From Pararhizobium capsulatum DSM 1112 (GTDB lineage: Bacteria > Pseudomonadota > Alphaproteobacteria > Rhizobiales > Rhizobiaceae): a DNA stretch of 64,000 bases. Below, piece after piece: positions 53,311 through 62,604 of this stretch (position 1 is the first letter of the stretch; each line of letters begins with the position of its first letter). A program made the translations under genes and the position numbers. The notes beneath the pieces are model-generated. The model was not told the DNA's origin. It saw only the letters and a list, made by a program, of their open reading frames with translations, and did not search any database. The stretch lies in the NCBI RefSeq assembly GCF_030814475.1, contig NZ_JAUSVF010000003.1:310001-374000 (forward strand), given 5' to 3'.

Positions 53311-53772
53311 CTAACCCCGAACCACGGAAACGCTCGGCGGGAACGCTCGCGAACCCCAGCGTTGAGCTAACTCCAGGCACTCCCGCCAGGAAACGATCGC
53401 GCCAGTGGTCGAAACGCTGCGAAGCGAAACAGCCGCACAGCCGTGGTCAATGCGCAGGCTGTCCTCTGTACTCCAGCTTTCGTGAATGCCGTAAAGCATG
53501 CCCGCGGCAAACGCATCGCCGGCACCGTTTGCGCCCATGATTTCCGATTCCGGGATCGCGATCGAAGGCAGGACCGTCCTTTCGCCATCGCGGGTCAAGA
53601 CCAGTGCGGAGGATGGGCAGTGCACGACGACCAGCTTCATCGCGCCTTCTTCGAGTACGACCCGCGCAGCACGTTCGCAGGCATCGATTAGCAGTCCGAC
53701 CCGGTCATGGGCATGCCAGCCGCGAAAGACGTCCTCAATCTCCGCAGGTTTATCTTTGATCCGAACAGGCAA
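53311..53772 (-). pseudogene. C-terminal half of a PfkB-family carbohydrate kinase
   Basis: The minus strand carries VGLLIDACERAARVVLEEGA, VVVHCPSSALVLTRDGERTV and the catalytic PfkB signature MGANGAGDAFAAGMLYGIHE with the active Asp, ending PPSVSVVRG. The N-terminal half, including the sugar-binding strands, is missing: at about 53772 the homology stops and a RidA fragment begins on the other strand. Family is clear; the gene is truncated. Confidence 0.75.
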
Positions 53773-53966
53773 TGCATGCTGCGGGCCGCAGCCTTTCCGA
53801 CGTGGTGCAGATTCAGGCCTATCTGATCGACAAGACGGATGCAGCCGGCTTCAACCGCGTCTACCGCGAATTCTTCCGCGCGCCCTACCCCGTACCGGCC
53901 ACCGTGGTCGTGGACCTGCTCTCGACCGACATTCGCCTGGAGATCATGGCAACGGCGGTAGTTTAG
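53772..53966 (+). pseudogene. C-terminal half of a RidA-family protein
   Basis: The plus strand reads AAGRSLSDVVQIQAYLIDKT, DAAGFNRVYREFFRAPYPVP, ATVVVDLLSTDIRLEIMATA. This is the second half of the Rid (YjgF) family: AGxxLxDVVxxxxYLxDxxxxxxxNxVYxxFFxxxxPaRxxVxVxxLxxxxxxEIxxxA, including the substrate Arg site, here Pro/Ala. About 60 N-terminal residues are lost at the junction with the PfkB fragment. Confidence 0.7.
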
Positions 53967-54238
53967 GGGTGTGGTGAAAAGTTGTCGCTATACAGTATCT
54001 TGTGACGAGCTGGCGGGCTTGTTCTGGTATTGTGCCGGTCTTCGCCAAGAGCGCAGCTTCGAGTAAATATTTTATGGGGAATCTTGATACCAAAGGGCGA
54101 TCTCATCGGGCGAGCAGCCATCATGCCAAGGTGCTCGCCTTGAAGGGAAACGAACCACCGACACTGTTCGGCATCAGGCCCATAACCGTCATTACAAATC
54201 TTGAATGGCGAAGATGGCCACGACACAAACTGTACTGA
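53967..54238. other. Intergenic stretch, nothing recognised
   Basis: About 270 bases. A minus-strand frame (53963-54226) shows no family resemblance. No hairpin of note. Confidence 0.35.
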
Positions 54239-54445
54239 TTACGAAAGTGCACCGAGGTCGCGGAAAGTCTGCATTTGTTGATCGCTTTTCTCGCCATCCA
54301 CAACAACACGAAACGCCTTCCCCTGCGCCTTCAACTCCTGCGCAGCCATTACAGCATCAGCGAAATTGAGCCTTGGCTCGTCGCGGGTATCCTCACCCTG
54401 TGGATCGAGTGAACTCAGAGCAATGACCTGAAACGTAGCAATCAT
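54239..54445 (-). CDS. Hypothetical small protein
   Basis: 68 residues from the ATG at 54445, which has AGGGAA upstream; the longer frame to 54673 overlaps the next gene out of phase. Sequence: FQVIALSSLDPQGEDTRDEP, RLNFADAVMAAQELKAQGKA, VVVDGEKSDQQMQTFRDLGA. It looks like a small alpha/beta domain, cytoplasmic. Not recognised. Lies 31 bases after the 74-residue ORF in the same direction, probably an operon. Confidence 0.55.
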   Translation of the reverse strand: MIATFQVIALSSLDPQGEDTRDEPRLNFADAVMAAQELKAQGKAFRVVVDGEKSDQQMQTFRDLGALS

Positions 54446-54476
54446 CAGATTTTCCCTTGTGGCAACGGCGGTGCTG

Positions 54477-54701
54477 CTAACCTTCATTTCCATCCGACAC
54501 GAAATTTTCCGACAAAGCATCCTGGGCTGCTTGAAGACGCTCCGCCTGATGGAGCCACTTGCTTTGAATGATGTTGTTGATTGCATGCGCGACATCAAGG
54601 GCGTTCCAGTCTGCATTTTCCATTTCGCTGACAAGGGCCACGAGTTTCCGCTCGACAATTTCGTGCAGATCATCGGCCGGACTAATGAGATCGTTCGTCA
54701 T
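54477..54701 (-). CDS. Hypothetical small acidic protein
   Basis: 74 residues with AGGGAA before the ATG. Strongly helical and acidic: MTNDLISPADDLHEIVERKL, VALVSEMENADWNALDVAHA, INNIIQSKWLHQAERLQAAQ. No membrane span. Not recognised; the paired small gene downstream suggests a two-gene unit. Confidence 0.6.
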   Translation of the reverse strand: MTNDLISPADDLHEIVERKLVALVSEMENADWNALDVAHAINNIIQSKWLHQAERLQAAQDALSENFVSDGNEG

Positions 54702-54858
54702 GATGTGTTCCCTCTGTTGTCAATGGGAAACGGTCTTACTCGCCGTGAGTTCCCAGTCGAATGCGGCAGGTAAGCCAACATCGAAACGAATTGCGTTCTA
54801 TCGAAAATACAACCAAATTATTGAAGATCTTTCTGTCTGGTTGCGTGAAGGTGTCTTG

Positions 54859-55077
54859 ATGGAAGCTTGGTTGAAGATGATGATCATGGATGCCGAAACT
54901 GGCGCACGGCTACTCGGCATAACGGATCAACAGATGGCCCATTGCCTTACTGGCTCGATCCCGCGCCACATCGCGCTCGCCTGTTCGGCGCTCTATCATC
55001 GGCTCGACCCTGGGAACAATCTGCGCCTGGTAAACGAGCTATCAAGGTTCTCCAGAGGCAAACGAAATTGGCTCTAA
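54859..55077 (+). CDS. Hypothetical small protein with a possible helix-turn-helix
   Basis: 72 residues from the ATG at 54859. AWLKMMIMDAETGARLLGIT then DQQMAHCLTGSIPRHIALAC resembles an XRE-like or Cro-like helix-turn-helix (AxxLLGITxxxxxxxLxGxxxxP). The frame extends upstream to 54568 without similarity. Divergent from the two small genes on its left, so it could be their regulator. Low certainty. Confidence 0.45.
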   Translation: MEAWLKMMIMDAETGARLLGITDQQMAHCLTGSIPRHIALACSALYHRLDPGNNLRLVNELSRFSRGKRNWL

Positions 55078-55123
55078 GCTAGATCACCGCCAGTTGATAT
55101 TTGGAAATTCCGGCTTTTCACCT

Positions 55124-55600
55124 TCAGCGTATCGATGTGCCCCTGATAGTCATCGCACCCATGATACGCTTGTCATCGATGCGCCGGAAATGATCAACAA
55201 TCGGCTGGTCGTCATAAATCATGGCAGCGCTCAAAACGCCTTCGAAGGAAACAGTGCGCGAAGAGGACACTTGACCTCGCGCGCAGAGGCCACGCTGAAG
55301 ATATGAGAACAGATGGCGCGGGACAGCTAGCCTGCCAAGGCTGGAAAAACGCAATGCCAGACGAAGAGGAATTTTCGCCGGATCGATCGCGACGAGCGGC
55401 TTTTCGCCAGAGCGAAACAGCAAGGCGTCTGCCCGAAGATCCGCAGTGAACCGCTTGCCGAACCAACCGAGGTTTTCAAGCACGCCGTCAAACGGATGAT
55501 CAGACGGAATGCCTCGTCCTTTCCAGAGGCCGATCAAGGCTGCCGGTTCCACCGATGGGAGGCGGCAAAACTGTTCAAGGACCGTCTGTTGATCGTTCAC
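55124..55600 (-). CDS. DUF4334/GXWXG-family protein
   Basis: 158 residues if started at the GTG at 55600 (a longer frame to 55720 overlaps the next gene). The N-terminal GXWXG-type segment reads VEPAALIGLWKGRGIPSDHP, FDGVLENLGWFGKRFTADLR; the C-terminal DUF4334 part reads GVLSAAMIYDDQPIVDHFRR then DKRIMGAMTIRG. The family is small, cytoplasmic and of unknown function, common in actinobacteria and rhizobia. It overlaps the HARP-like gene end by about 26 bases, so it may share its transcript. Confidence 0.7.
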   Translation of the reverse strand: MNDQQTVLEQFCRLPSVEPAALIGLWKGRGIPSDHPFDGVLENLGWFGKRFTADLRADALLFRSGEKPLVAIDPAKIPLRLALRFSSLGRLAVPRHLFSYLQRGLCARGQVSSSRTVSFEGVLSAAMIYDDQPIVDHFRRIDDKRIMGAMTIRGTSIR

Positions 55601-56483
55601 CGGATGACGTTGCTCCGTCCCGCCGTTGTCTGGACTTCCTCTTCGATCTTGCATCTCGACGGGCGTCGCGCAACGCATCAAGAGTTGGTATCCACCAGCC
55701 ACGTTTGCGTTCCGTGTCACATGGCGGCAGTCGCGCCGGCCAGGTCGTCACCAATTCCTCGAGCGAGCCCTGCCTCCATGATGCCCAGGTGTAAACATCA
55801 TCATTCTCGGTATCGAAGTAGAAGGCGCGGACAGTTTCCGCGTCTGCGAGCTCTCCATCCGTGCCGATGAAGAACACAATACCGATGTGCGTGCCGATCG
55901 CGTGATCGAAGGGCGGAACATTATTCACAGGAACCGGGTATCGCTTCCGCCGCCTTTCTCTGGCTTTTGCCTTGGAGGCGGCATCTTCGTCTGTCCCTTT
56001 GATCGCGGCTTGCCGTGCTTTCCTGGCTTCCGGTTCACCTCGCTCGGCTGCAGCCTCAATCTTTGGCCAGCGCCGACGCAAATCCTCGAAGGAGCGATAT
56101 GGCACCGTCCACAGCCGCCGATCGGCGTCCCATCGTGCGTAAGGGATCTCCCGTATCTCGTGGACAAGAGTCTTTGAAAAGGGCGTGCGGATCTGCAATG
56201 TCGCAGCCGCAGCCTTGAGATAACGGCTTTCAATTGGATCGAAGGCAAAGGCATCCCTGCCCTTCTCGTCGGCAAACGCATCAGCCTCCGCCTCCATCTC
56301 GGCAAGCCAGCGTCCAATGCGTTTCTGCGCCGTTTGGCCGGGAACGAACCACGCTTTTAGGTCGTCGTTCCATCTGGCACGGGGAAAGGTCGCCCGGAAC
56401 CGCTCGACAGTCATCCGGTCGTGCGGAAGGTCGGTTGTCGCTCCGACGACAGTCGAAGGTATTTCCTGGTCTGCCTTCTCCAT
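55575..56483 (-). CDS. Protein with two HARP-like repeats, linked to ligD
   Basis: 302 residues from the ATG at 56483, which lies 11 bases past the ligD stop. Two related blocks are seen: RFRATFPRARWNDDLKAWFV (about 27-46) and VHEIREIPYARWDADRRLWT (about 109-128), each with F/I-x-x-x-P-x-ARW-x-x-x-x-x-x-W. This resembles the HARP motif of SMARCAL1-type annealing helicases. A basic linker (KARERRRKRY) and a Trp-rich C-terminal domain (DDVYTWASWRQGSLEELVTT) follow. Not a helicase by itself. Position suggests a DNA end-joining accessory role. Confidence 0.6.
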   Translation of the reverse strand: MEKADQEIPSTVVGATTDLPHDRMTVERFRATFPRARWNDDLKAWFVPGQTAQKRIGRWLAEMEAEADAFADEKGRDAFAFDPIESRYLKAAAATLQIRTPFSKTLVHEIREIPYARWDADRRLWTVPYRSFEDLRRRWPKIEAAAERGEPEARKARQAAIKGTDEDAASKAKARERRRKRYPVPVNNVPPFDHAIGTHIGIVFFIGTDGELADAETVRAFYFDTENDDVYTWASWRQGSLEELVTTWPARLPPCDTERKRGWWIPTLDALRDARRDARSKRKSRQRRDGATSSGERSTDGP

Positions 56484-56494
56484 AGTCTCCGCCT

Positions 56495-59161
56495 CTACGC
56501 AGCCCTGTTTTTGGCTTTGCTCAAGCGTTTTATCGCCTGCTCCAATGGCCGCTGACCGTCGCCGTAATCCTGCCAAGCGGTGCTTTTCTCCAACAGGCCT
56601 GGCACAGTGCGGATCGTAAATCGCTTGGGATCGAGACCGGCTTTCACCTGGCTCCAGTTGAGCGGCATAGACACGGTCGCACCTGGGCGGGCGCGGGGGG
56701 ATAACGGGGCAACCGCCGTCGACATACGATCGTTGCGCAAGTAGTCGAGAAAGATCCTCCCCTCTCGCTGCGCCTTGGCCATCTTGATCAGGTAGAGTTC
56801 CGGATTGTCCCGCGCCATCTCCCGACAGACGTCGTGGGCAAAAGCCTTCGCCTCATCCCAACCGAGCTTTTTGCCCTTTGATATAGAAAGCGGCGTCACG
56901 ACGTGGAGCCCCTTGCCGCCGGTTGTTTTGCAGAAACTGACAAGACCAAGCTCCTCAAGCCGGTCGCGGATCTCGCGAGCGGCTTCGCTGACGGTGGTAA
57001 ATTCGACGTCAGGTCCTGGGTCGAGGTCGAAGACCAGTCGACCCGGCACCTCCGGCTGCCCAGGCTCACAGTTCCAGGGATGCAATTCGACGCCGCCAAG
57101 CTGGGCAATCGCGGCCAGTCCTTCCACGCGATCGATTTGCAAATACGGCTTCTTGTCGCCAAATACCGTCACCAGCTCAAGCAGGTTGGATGTGCCGGGC
57201 ATGGCGTGGCGTTGGAAGAACTGCTCACCATCAATGCCGTCCGGGGTGCGAATAATCGAGCATGGCCGACCCTTGATGTGATCGATCAGCCAAGAACCGA
57301 CTGCTTGGTAGTAACGGGCAAGCTCGACCTTTGTTACCGGCTCCCCGTCACCGTCATCCGGCCATAGTTGCTTGTCAGGACTGGAGATCATAACGCCCAT
57401 GACCTCCTCTTTCCCTTGTCGGCGAGGCCGCGTCCTTGCTGGCGTGGTCGGCTCGGGATCGGAAACGTCTGTCTTCGACGGCGAGGCCGGCATCTCAGCC
57501 TCGACCTCCTCGGCCGGCTTATCCTCACGCAATCCTTTGAAGGCGGCCTGGCGAACCTGGCCATCTGCCGTCCAGCCCGCGAATTCGATTTCCGCGACGA
57601 GTTCCGGCTTTAGCCAGACAATATCGGCAGACTTCTTCGGGGCACCAATTCCAGTGAACGGCGATTTGGTTGCCTCCATCTCCCGTAGCCTTGGCAGCAG
57701 CTTCTCGACAGTCTTGGCGCCGTAACCCGTGCCAACACGGCCGACATAGACGAAATGGTTGCCTCTGAAGACACCGACCAACAGCGATCGGAACTTGCCG
57801 TTGGTCGTGGCGTAAGCGCCGATGACGACCTCGTGACCGGCCCGGCATTTCGATTTCGCCCAGGTGTTGCTTCGACCGGACTTATAGGGTGCATCCGCCT
57901 GTTTGGAGATGATGCCCTCGAGTGACAGGCGGCAGGCCGATTTCAGCACCGCGTCACCGCCGGTCTCGAAGTGCTCGACGTATCGCAGACGCGGATCGTC
58001 GCCGCTCTCGGACAGAAGGCCGTCCAGCCTCTGTTTGCGCTCGATCAACGGCAACGCTCGCAGATCCTCATCACCCGCGAACAGAAGATCGAAAGCGAAA
58101 TAGGTTAGATTATCTGTCTTGCCTTCCGAGAGAGCCGCCTGAAGTGCGGCAAAATCGGGCGCGCCTTTTTCGTCGAGCGCGCAAATCTCACCGTCAATGA
58201 TACAATCGGGAAGCGCTGACGCTGATTTTGCGATCGCTCCATACTTTGCGGTCCAGTCGAGGCCCTTGCGGGTCTTCAGCGAAACTTCTCCGTCTTCAAC
58301 GCGCATCTGGATGCGGTATCCGTCAAACTTAATCTCGTGGATCCAACCGGTTGCCGACGGCGGGCGTGCCAAACTCTCGCAGAGCTGCGGCGCGATAAAG
58401 TCTGGCATTTCGGATTTCGTGCGCTTGGTTTTCGTGTGCTGCTTCGCAGACTTTGTAGCCGTCTTGGTTCCTGCCTTGCGCTCCTCGGCAGCAAGCCCGT
58501 GGGTGCTATCCCAGACAGCATCGGCTTCGACGTCGCCACCTTGGATCATGAATGGTTTCGGCTTTTTTCCCTTGCCGGCGGCAATCGCATCCATCGGACG
58601 TCCTGATGCAACAGACGTTTCGTTATCCTCCAGAACCACGGCGCCGTTTTCCTCGACCGAAAAGTCATCGTGATGTTTGATCAACAGCCAGTTCGTGCGT
58701 TTGCCGCCATCGCGATCATGTCGCATCCGGACGAGGACGAAACTGCCATGCAGCCTGTCGCCCTCCAAGGTGAACTTGAAGTCGCCTTTGGCCAGAGCTT
58801 CTTCCGGCGTGCGGTTGCCCTCGGGTTCCCAGTAGCCGCGGTCCCAGAGCATGACTGTGCCGCCGCCGTACTGGCCTTTCGGGATGGTCCCTTCGAAATC
58901 ACCGTAGTCAAGTGGATGATCTTCAACCTCAACGGCAAGACGCTTATCATGCGGATCGAGCGAAGGGCCCTTGGTCACAGCCCAGGATTTGAAGACACCG
59001 TCGAGCTCAAGGCGCAGGTCATAGTGCAATCGCGTGGCATCGTGCTTCTGGATCACGAAGCGCCGACGGTTCGAAGCAACGAGTTTGCCTGACCCACTTG
59101 GTTCCCGCGTGAGCTTGAAGTCGCGCTTCGCTTTGTATTTGGAAAGCTTGTCGTCTGCCAT
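56495..59161 (-). CDS. ligD: LigD, multidomain ATP-dependent DNA ligase for end joining
   Basis: 888 residues from the ATG at 59161 (MADDKLSKY). The domain order is phosphoesterase, ligase, polymerase. The phosphoesterase is at about 30-190 ([20 protein letters not shown], with catalytic His and Asp). The ligase is at about 255-560, with motif I EIKFDGYR and nucleotidyl Lys278, then [15 protein letters not shown]. The polymerase/primase is at about 600-880 ([40 protein letters not shown] with catalytic Asp pair). It repairs double-strand breaks with Ku. It forms a probable operon with the HARP-like and DUF4334-like genes. Confidence 0.96.
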   Translation of the reverse strand: MADDKLSKYKAKRDFKLTREPSGSGKLVASNRRRFVIQKHDATRLHYDLRLELDGVFKSWAVTKGPSLDPHDKRLAVEVEDHPLDYGDFEGTIPKGQYGGGTVMLWDRGYWEPEGNRTPEEALAKGDFKFTLEGDRLHGSFVLVRMRHDRDGGKRTNWLLIKHHDDFSVEENGAVVLEDNETSVASGRPMDAIAAGKGKKPKPFMIQGGDVEADAVWDSTHGLAAEERKAGTKTATKSAKQHTKTKRTKSEMPDFIAPQLCESLARPPSATGWIHEIKFDGYRIQMRVEDGEVSLKTRKGLDWTAKYGAIAKSASALPDCIIDGEICALDEKGAPDFAALQAALSEGKTDNLTYFAFDLLFAGDEDLRALPLIERKQRLDGLLSESGDDPRLRYVEHFETGGDAVLKSACRLSLEGIISKQADAPYKSGRSNTWAKSKCRAGHEVVIGAYATTNGKFRSLLVGVFRGNHFVYVGRVGTGYGAKTVEKLLPRLREMEATKSPFTGIGAPKKSADIVWLKPELVAEIEFAGWTADGQVRQAAFKGLREDKPAEEVEAEMPASPSKTDVSDPEPTTPARTRPRRQGKEEVMGVMISSPDKQLWPDDGDGEPVTKVELARYYQAVGSWLIDHIKGRPCSIIRTPDGIDGEQFFQRHAMPGTSNLLELVTVFGDKKPYLQIDRVEGLAAIAQLGGVELHPWNCEPGQPEVPGRLVFDLDPGPDVEFTTVSEAAREIRDRLEELGLVSFCKTTGGKGLHVVTPLSISKGKKLGWDEAKAFAHDVCREMARDNPELYLIKMAKAQREGRIFLDYLRNDRMSTAVAPLSPRARPGATVSMPLNWSQVKAGLDPKRFTIRTVPGLLEKSTAWQDYGDGQRPLEQAIKRLSKAKNRAA

Positions 59162-59414
59162 CGGAACCTCGGACACCTTCGACGTTGATTGGCCATAACG
59201 CCCAGTTTCAACAAAAGATGCGTCTAACGGAAGCCAAGCCGAATTGATTGGTGCGAAAGCTGCAAACGTTGAAGAGCAACGCTCGCATTGCCGAAACTGG
59301 AACCTTCAATCTGATCGTCCGTTTGAAACGAAACAATCGGCGCGACACGCACAAAATGATCAATTCCCACGAGCTGTTCGTTTGGAATCATTGTCATACT
59401 AAGGGATAGCGAAA

Positions 59415-59615
59415 ATGCAGATCGATACCATCGAACATCTGGCGGCAAAGTACCTGGAGGTAGGACTGGACGGCCATCAAATCTTCGTTCGGCAGCTTGA
59501 AGATGAGACCGAGGAAGCCACTTTCCTTTGGCAGGAGGAGGTGGAAGGTCTGGTCGGGGATGATCGCCGCGAGTTTGAGTTGCTGGTCGATGAACTCCGT
59601 CTGGCGACAAATTAA
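59415..59615 (+). CDS. Hypothetical small protein next to ku
   Basis: 66 residues: MQIDTIEHLAAKYLEVGLDG, HQIFVRQLEDETEEATFLWQ, EEVEGLVGDDRREFELLVDE. Acidic and helical; AGGGA precedes the ATG. It sits between ligD (divergent) and the first ku gene on the same strand as ku. Not recognised. The opposite-strand frame is a shadow. Confidence 0.5.
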   Translation: MQIDTIEHLAAKYLEVGLDGHQIFVRQLEDETEEATFLWQEEVEGLVGDDRREFELLVDELRLATN

Positions 59616-59742
59616 CTACTACGCGCGCTGCTGCGGTTAAGGTAGATTCTTGATTCAAGGAAGGCGCCCTGCTCGTCGGCTACCAATGAGGAACAATCCC
59701 GCGCCGCGCCCGTTTCCGCAGGATTCCCACGGAGTAAATCGA

Positions 59743-60537
59743 ATGGCACCTCGCTCGTTCTGGAAGGGCTATCTCAAGCTTTCTCTCGTCAACTGCGCAG
59801 TTTCGATGGTTCCGGCGACTACCGAGAGCGAAAAGGTTCGCTTTCATACACTGAACCGCGCGACAGAAAACCGGGTAGTCAGCCGCTATGTCGACTCCGT
59901 TACGGGGCGCGAGGTCGATGAGGACGATGAGGTCAAAGGATTTGAGCGAGGCGAAAATGAGTATGTCATGCTTGAGGACGACGAAATCGACGCGGTCGCG
60001 CTGGAAAGTACCCGCACGATAAACGTCGAGACATTTGTACCCAAGGACGACATCGAGTGGATCTGGTACGACACTCCGCACTACCTCACACCATCCGATA
60101 AAGTCGGTCAGGAGGCCTTCGCTGTCATCCGCGAGGCGATGGCAAGCCGTGAGGTAGTCGGCATTTCGAAGCTTGTGATGTACCGAAGAGAGCGGGCCGT
60201 GATGCTGGAGCCCCGAGATAACGGCATCATTCTCTGGACGCTTCGATACGGCGATGAGGTGCGGGATCCTAAGGAATTCTTCAGCTCTATAAGTTCGGAG
60301 AAATCTGAGTCAGGCTATATGCAGCTTATGGAAAAGTTCATCGAGGCTCGCTCCACACCGTGGGACCCCTCGATCGTCGATGATCCTGTCCAGGACCGGA
60401 TCCTCGATATGATCGCGAAACGGAAAAAAACGAAGCCAAGGAAGAAGGCTCCAGCGAAAGTGGAAACAAAGAGGCCGAGCAATGTTATCGACATAATGGA
60501 CGCACTTAAGAAAAGCCTTGAAGCATCGAAGAAATAG
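59743..60537 (+). CDS. ku: Ku protein 1 (non-homologous end joining)
   Basis: 264 residues from the ATG at 59743 with GGAG upstream; the longer frame lacks Ku similarity. Ku70/80 bridge and core: FWKGYLKLSLVNCAVSMVPA, VRFHTLNRATENRVVSRYVD, DEVKGFERGENEYVMLEDDE, DIEWIWYDTPHYLTPSDKVG. It ends in a lysine-rich tail (KRKKTKPRKKAPAKVE). It binds DNA ends and recruits LigD. The stop is 3 bases from the second ku gene end. Confidence 0.95.
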   Translation: MAPRSFWKGYLKLSLVNCAVSMVPATTESEKVRFHTLNRATENRVVSRYVDSVTGREVDEDDEVKGFERGENEYVMLEDDEIDAVALESTRTINVETFVPKDDIEWIWYDTPHYLTPSDKVGQEAFAVIREAMASREVVGISKLVMYRRERAVMLEPRDNGIILWTLRYGDEVRDPKEFFSSISSEKSESGYMQLMEKFIEARSTPWDPSIVDDPVQDRILDMIAKRKKTKPRKKAPAKVETKRPSNVIDIMDALKKSLEASKK

Positions 60538-60540
60538 CCG

Positions 60541-61401
60541 CTAGCCCGCCTTCCTTGTCGGTGTTTTCTTTTGCGGCTGTGTCGCAGATCTCTTTGCAGT
60601 CTTTGCCTTCGATTTCTTCTCGCCAGACTTCATACCGGCACTTTGGCGCAAGGCCTCCATAAGGTCGACTACCTTCGTGGGCTCCGGAACGGGTTGGGGC
60701 TTAATCTTCCTGCCTTCGATCTTGGCTTTGACGACTTCAGTCAGAGCATCCTCATATCGATCTTCGAATTTGCTGGGATCAAACTTCCCAATTTTTCCAC
60801 CGATAATGTGATTGGCGAGCTCGAGCATCTCCGCTTCGATTTTCAAATTCGGAGTATCGCTGAAGGCATCCTTAGCCGAGCGGACCTCGTACTCAAAGTT
60901 TAGCGTCGATGCGACAAGGCCCCTGTCGTAGGGCCGGATAAGCAGTTTGCGGACACGTCGAAACAAAACGGTCTCTGCTATGGCTGCTACCTTTCTCTTC
61001 TTGAGACCGTTCCTGATAAGGTTGAAGACCTCGTTGCTCTGCTTATCGGCAGGCGCGAGGTAATAGGGCTTGTCGAAATAGACGTCGTCAATCTCGTCGC
61101 AACTGATAAAACTTTCGGCGTCCAGCATTTTGTCGGCGTCTGGAACGGCGGCGGCAATCTCGTCCGGCTCGAAGACGATGTAGCGACCGTTTGAATCCTC
61201 ATATCCTTTTACCTGATCATCTCGCTCTACGGTCTTGCCCGTCTCGCTGTCGACAAACTCGCGTCGCACACGGTTTCCGGTCTTGCGATTGAGAGTGTGA
61301 AAGGAAATTCGCTCTGAGGTCGATGCGGCCGTGTACAGCGCAACAGCGCAGGTGAGCTCTCCGACTTTAAGGAAGCCCTTCCAATTTGCGCGTGGTGCCA
61401 T
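60541..61401 (-). CDS. ku: Ku protein 2 (non-homologous end joining)
   Basis: 286 residues from the ATG at 61401 (MAPRANWKG). [60 protein letters not shown] and [20 protein letters not shown] match Ku. A long basic tail ([20 protein letters not shown]) is typical of rhizobial Ku. It is convergent with and clearly diverged from Ku 1, so the pair may form a heterodimer, as reported for Sinorhizobium meliloti Ku paralogues. Confidence 0.95.
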   Translation of the reverse strand: MAPRANWKGFLKVGELTCAVALYTAASTSERISFHTLNRKTGNRVRREFVDSETGKTVERDDQVKGYEDSNGRYIVFEPDEIAAAVPDADKMLDAESFISCDEIDDVYFDKPYYLAPADKQSNEVFNLIRNGLKKRKVAAIAETVLFRRVRKLLIRPYDRGLVASTLNFEYEVRSAKDAFSDTPNLKIEAEMLELANHIIGGKIGKFDPSKFEDRYEDALTEVVKAKIEGRKIKPQPVPEPTKVVDLMEALRQSAGMKSGEKKSKAKTAKRSATQPQKKTPTRKAG

Positions 61402-61603
61402 TGTGCCTCTCCTTGTGTTCCTCGGAAATGCGGGCGCGCACGGTTGGTTCCGTGCTTCTCCAGCCAAGAAGCAAGCTCGGTGCCCCCCGCTTCAAAGTCA
61501 ACGAAGGTCAGGCGTTTATCGATGGCCCTTCAAGCTGGCTTCATCGCCTGGGAACTTAGCAAGTTCTCAGAAGTTCGGTCTTACAGCTTCAACGAGTAAC
61601 TCG

Positions 61604-62467
61604 ATGTCTGACATTTCACGACCCATGCCTCCTCAGCCGAAACAGGAACAGAAGCCACCAGGCGAAACCAAGCTGATGAAACCTGTGCCTGACCATGGCG
61701 AAGATTCTTACAAGGGTTTCGGACGCCTTTCCGGAAAGGTGGCGCTCATCACAGGAGGAGATTCTGGCATCGGTCGTGCGGTTGCAATTGCGTTTGCGCG
61801 AGAAGGCGCAGACATCCTCATTTCCTATCTCAGTGAGCACGATGATGCCGAGGAAACAGCTCGTTGGATTGAGGCCGCGGGACAGAAAGCCATATTGGCG
61901 TCCGGCGATATCAAAAGCGAATCCTTCTGCGTCGCTTTGGTTGAGAAAGCCGTCGACGAACTCGGAGGCATCGACATCCTTGTCAACAGTGCCGCGTTAC
62001 AACGCACCTACTCATCCATCGCGGATATCGACGATGCAGAATGGGATGAAACGTTCCGGACCAACATCTACGCCCCATTCTATCTGTCCAAAGCTGCGAT
62101 CCCACACATGAAGCCTGGCAGTTCAATAATTAACACCACGTCGATCCAATCCCGCCAGCCATCGTCTCACCTGCTTGCCTATGCATCGACGAAAGGAGCC
62201 ATATCCAACTTTACGGCGGGGCTTGCCGAAATGGTGGCGGACAAGGGAATCCGCGTTAATGCCGTAGCGCCCGGACCCATCTGGACCCCGTTAATCCCTT
62301 CCACGATGCCTTCAGACAAGACCGAATCCTTTGGAAAGCAGACGTTGATCGGACGTGCCGGCCAGCCGGCAGAACTAGCAGGTGCATATGTTCTCCTGGC
62401 CTCAAACGAAGGTAGCTACATCACCGGAGCGGTAATTCCCGTCACTGGCGGTGAGATCATGATTTAG
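61604..62467 (+). CDS. Short-chain dehydrogenase (general-stress YdaD/YhdF type)
   Basis: 287 residues from the ATG at 61604. The Pro-rich N-terminal lead (PMPPQPKQEQKPPGETKLMK) followed by GFGRLSGKVALITGGDSGIG is typical of the group. Catalytic YASTK lies near 185. The usual NNAA motif reads NSAALQ, an Asn-to-Ser change at the second position. It ends YITGAVIPVTGGEIMI. Stress-linked SDRs are often found next to ku/ligD in rhizobia, possibly as part of a stress regulon. Confidence 0.85.
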   Translation: MSDISRPMPPQPKQEQKPPGETKLMKPVPDHGEDSYKGFGRLSGKVALITGGDSGIGRAVAIAFAREGADILISYLSEHDDAEETARWIEAAGQKAILASGDIKSESFCVALVEKAVDELGGIDILVNSAALQRTYSSIADIDDAEWDETFRTNIYAPFYLSKAAIPHMKPGSSIINTTSIQSRQPSSHLLAYASTKGAISNFTAGLAEMVADKGIRVNAVAPGPIWTPLIPSTMPSDKTESFGKQTLIGRAGQPAELAGAYVLLASNEGSYITGAVIPVTGGEIMI

Positions 62468-62604
62468 CAGGTTGCGGAAATAGCGCTAATTTTTCTACCG
62501 ATCCTCGCTAGACGGTTCGAAGACGAGCGGGGATGAGGCTTTTTCAGCGGCCTTTTCGGCCATTTTGTCGTCATCCGCCGTGTCTCGGCGGATTGCGGGC
62601 GCGA

